A stretch of DNA of 7,953 bases from Thermoplasmata archaeon (GTDB lineage Archaea > Thermoplasmatota > Thermoplasmata > Thermoplasmatales > Thermoplasmataceae): the NCBI GenBank assembly GCA_021819605.1, contig JAKAQT010000070.1, positions 1-7,953 of the forward strand, written 5' to 3'. This document shows positions 6,202 to 7,953 of this stretch, in pieces. A program made the position numbers and the translations under genes. Within the stretch, counting starts at the first letter, position 1, and every line of letters starts with the position of its first letter. The notes beneath the pieces are model-generated. The model saw only the letters and a list, made by a program, of their open reading frames with translations. It had not been told where the DNA came from and did not search any database.

Positions 6202-7531
6202 TGTACACCACCAGATAGAAAATTCCAATGAAAAGCGGCAGGACAGCAGAAAGCATGGAAAGTGCCGGCATGAGCCGGTCCTTCTCCACGTTGGGCTGGT
6301 TTCCGCTGAATATCATCCCGGTCACGTTATAGTTCATTGATATGAAGGCAGCGGCCAGGAATATGATCACTATGATGAACTGCGCATACATGTGCAGTGA
6401 GAGTATATCTGCAAGGATCAGGAACTCTCCAAAGAATGTCCCGAAGGGTGGCGCACCTGTCACAGCCAGTGACGACATCAGCAGGGAAGCGGACGTGTAA
6501 GGCATTGAAGTGCTCATTCCACTGATCTCTGCAATTTTCTTCTTTCCCGTGAACCTGAGCACATTTCCCGATGAATAGAAAGCCCCTGCCTTTCCGAAGC
6601 TGTGAGAAAGCAGTAGCAGCAGGGCTCCGGTAATTCCAAGCGGTCCGCCGGCAGCGATCCCGAGAAGTGCAAGATTCATGTTCTCCATGGTTGAATATGC
6701 GAACATCCTCTTGTACCTGACCTGGTAACCCAGGAATATTGATGCAGCCACTATGGATATGACGGCAAACCAGACATACAGGTCCCTCACCGGCTCGATT
6801 TCGTATACTCTGTAAAGCACGTAGAGTGCTGTTGGCAGCAGTACCCCCGAGAACATGGCACTCACAGGGGATGGTGCCTCGCTGTGTGCGTCTGGAAGCC
6901 ATGTATGGACAGGGAAGACGCCAACTTTCGTGCCGAAGCCTATGAGTGCCAGCGAAACAGCAAGGACCATTATCCTGGAATGAACGTGGGAGGATATGGC
7001 AGCTGAAACGGAAAGGGTGCCCAGAGTATAATATATGAGAATTATTGAGATGAAAGCAAATGTTACTCCTGCCGAAACTATCACTATATATCTCCACGTT
7101 GCCTCAAGGGAAGTTTCTGTTTTCTCCGTGATGAGAAGGAGAGCAGATGAGATTGTGGTAGCCTCTATGCCGACCCACATCAGTCCATAGTTGTTTACCT
7201 CCAGTGAGAAAAGCATTGAAACAGTGAAGAGGTTCAGGAGAAGGTAGTAGGTCGGTTCGCTGATGCCCATAACCTCCACGCCCTTCAGGTATCTCGTGGA
7301 ATATACTGTTGACAGCAGATATACTGCCAGAACCATCACTATGAAGACCATGGTTGAATTCTGGATGAAGAAAAAACCCACCTGGGGGCGGATGAAATAC
7401 ATCATGCCCGCAATGGCCAGATCAACTGAGCCCCCAATGATGGAAGCCTCCTTTATGCCGGTGCGGTACAGGATGCCGGCAGCTCCCGGTATCAGTATGA
7501 TAAGCACTGCAAGCAACTGGCCCAGAATCAT
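6188..7531 (-). CDS. hyfF: HyfF-like proton-antiporter-type membrane subunit
   Basis: A membrane protein of 447 residues with about 13-14 hydrophobic segments, of the NuoL/M/N family and closest in pattern to hydrogenase-4 component F. Diagnostic stretches are WVGIEATT with E123, GFGTKVGVFPVHTWLPDAHSEAP with K202, RYKRMFAYSTMEN with K274, and LLSHSFGKAGAF with H310 and K314. These are the charged residues that line the proton path in the family, so pumping looks intact. It is somewhat shorter than E. coli HyfF (about 526 residues). The start is ATG at 7531, overlapping the previous stop as ATGA, with GGAGGAG eight bases upstream (7540-7546). The gene sits between the NuoK-like gene and the large-subunit gene, so translational coupling is likely. 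Confidence 0.9.
   Translation of the reverse strand: MILGQLLAVLIILIPGAAGILYRTGIKEASIIGGSVDLAIAGMMYFIRPQVGFFFIQNSTMVFIVMVLAVYLLSTVYSTRYLKGVEVMGISEPTYYLLLNLFTVSMLFSLEVNNYGLMWVGIEATTISSALLLITEKTETSLEATWRYIVIVSAGVTFAFISIILIYYTLGTLSVSAAISSHVHSRIMVLAVSLALIGFGTKVGVFPVHTWLPDAHSEAPSPVSAMFSGVLLPTALYVLYRVYEIEPVRDLYVWFAVISIVAASIFLGYQVRYKRMFAYSTMENMNLALLGIAAGGPLGITGALLLLLSHSFGKAGAFYSSGNVLRFTGKKKIAEISGMSTSMPYTSASLLMSSLAVTGAPPFGTFFGEFLILADILSLHMYAQFIIVIIFLAAAFISMNYNVTGMIFSGNQPNVEKDRLMPALSMLSAVLPLFIGIFYLVVYIEIL
6206..6212 (-). promoter_or_regulatory. Shine-Dalgarno-like site for TTG start of large-subunit gene
   Basis: On the minus strand this reads ggtggtg, one mismatch from ggaggtg, four bases before the TTG at 6201. 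It supports TTG as the start of the large subunit in preference to the earlier TTG at 6228, which lacks such a site. The same ggtggtg motif precedes the small-subunit GTG (5041-5047). Confidence 0.5.
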
Positions 7532-7905
7532 CCTCTCAGCTCCTCCACAGGCTCGTGGGTGAATTTCTCCAGTACAACTATTGATGATATGACCACAAGG
7601 GCAAGCACATCAAGGAACACGCTGGCCTCAATTATGATGGGTATGGGAAGAAGGAACATTGCAAAGAGAACCAGGGAATTCTCCTCTTCAACGTAGCCTA
7701 TTATCTGGGTGAATGTGGTTCTGCGCGATGCTATGAGGAAGAGCCCCTGGAAGAAGAGTGTGAGTGGGAAAACAAGCACAGCTGAATTTCCGGAATTCCC
7801 AAGGAACGAATGCAGGACTATTCCGGAGAATGCTATGGAGTATATTATGAACACAGATATTACGATGAATATGAGGTCAAGCAGGAACAGGTAGGAGAGG
7901 CTCAC
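7528..7905 (-). CDS. hyfE: HyfE/NuoK-like membrane subunit
   Basis: A small hydrophobic protein of 125 residues with three or four membrane segments (about 5-30, 42-59 and 77-113, the last possibly two). The segment QIIGYVEEENSLVL followed by IIEASVFLDVLAL (E93, D99) resembles the conserved acidic membrane core of HyfE and NuoK, which link the antiporter subunits to the peripheral arm. E. coli HyfE is much longer (about 216 residues). The only usable start in the window is GTG at 7905, but the frame stays open to the right edge (16 more codons without ATG, GTG or TTG), so a start beyond the window is possible. A stop in another frame at 7902-7904 would make a typical GTGA overlap with an upstream gene. 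The protein is followed by the hyfF-like gene with a four-base overlap. Confidence 0.75.
   Translation of the reverse strand: MSLSYLFLLDLIFIVISVFIIYSIAFSGIVLHSFLGNSGNSAVLVFPLTLFFQGLFLIASRRTTFTQIIGYVEEENSLVLFAMFLLPIPIIIEASVFLDVLALVVISSIVVLEKFTHEPVEELRG
7540..7546 (-). promoter_or_regulatory. Shine-Dalgarno site for hyfF-like gene
   Basis: On the minus strand this reads ggaggag, eight bases before the ATG at 7531 and inside the 3' end of the hyfE-like gene. With the ATGA stop/start overlap it supports coupled translation. Confidence 0.65.
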
Positions 7906-7953
7906 CTTCCTCTCATACAGGTAAACCTTCTGCTTCGGTATTCTTTTCTGGAG

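Noticed and set aside
4367..7905. Complex I (nuo) fragment in place of a hydrogenase-like complex
   Set aside because: The small subunit has CxxC rather than CC, the antiporter subunits have HyfB/HyfF-type signatures, and the large subunit keeps the VERxxGxxxxSxxxxxAVEDA pattern of the hydrogenase branch.
7902..7953. Possible C-terminal end of an upstream gene (16 codons ending in TGA at 7902-7904, overlapping the GTG start)
   Set aside because: The GTGA overlap fits an operon, but the short basic tail cannot be assigned to any family, and a stop in a third frame nearby is equally possible. More sequence is required to decide.

Overview
The window looks like chromosomal DNA of an acidophilic archaeon, most likely Thermoplasmatales or a close relative. 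Evidence: an archaeal TATA-like box sits about 26 bases ahead of a start codon (leaderless style), operon-internal genes carry GGAGGTG-type ribosome sites, a gluconate dehydratase of the Sulfolobus/Thermoplasma type is present, and there is a KaiC/RadA-like protein. Species assignment is inference; no rRNA or other marker is present.

Left part (1-2580). The 5' end of an aconitase gene runs off the left edge on the minus strand. It is divergent from gnaD, a D-gluconate/D-galactonate dehydratase of the enolase superfamily, which makes 2-keto-3-deoxy-sugar acids for the non-phosphorylative Entner-Doudoroff route. The 194-base divergent spacer holds a TATA-like element for each gene and a small inverted repeat. 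Next, on the plus strand, is a 301-residue protein with an N-terminal coiled coil and a KaiC/RecA-like domain whose Walker A and Walker B motifs are both degenerate.

Right part (2595-7953). A tightly packed minus-strand operon, entering from beyond the right edge, encodes a membrane-bound respiratory complex related to hydrogenase-4/formate hydrogenlyase. In transcription order it has a NuoK/HyfE-like subunit, a HyfF-like antiporter subunit, a HyfG/HycE-like large subunit, a HyfI-like small subunit fused to a half ferredoxin, and a HyfB-like antiporter subunit. Genes overlap or abut, with strong Shine-Dalgarno motifs inside the preceding genes. The operon ends 14 bases from the convergent KaiC-like gene.

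Main observation: automated annotation would probably call this hydrogenase-4, but the large subunit has lost all four cysteines that hold the NiFe centre (RINGFH in place of RxCGxC; DYHFNW in place of DPCxxC). It also lacks the GPxH histidine. The small subunit keeps all four cysteines for its proximal 4Fe-4S cluster plus a second ferredoxin-type cluster, and the two antiporter subunits keep their proton-channel lysines and glutamates. The parts therefore describe a redox-driven ion pump without a NiFe hydrogenase site, that is, an Ehr-type (energy-converting hydrogenase related) complex. Its electron donor and acceptor cannot be read from the sequence.
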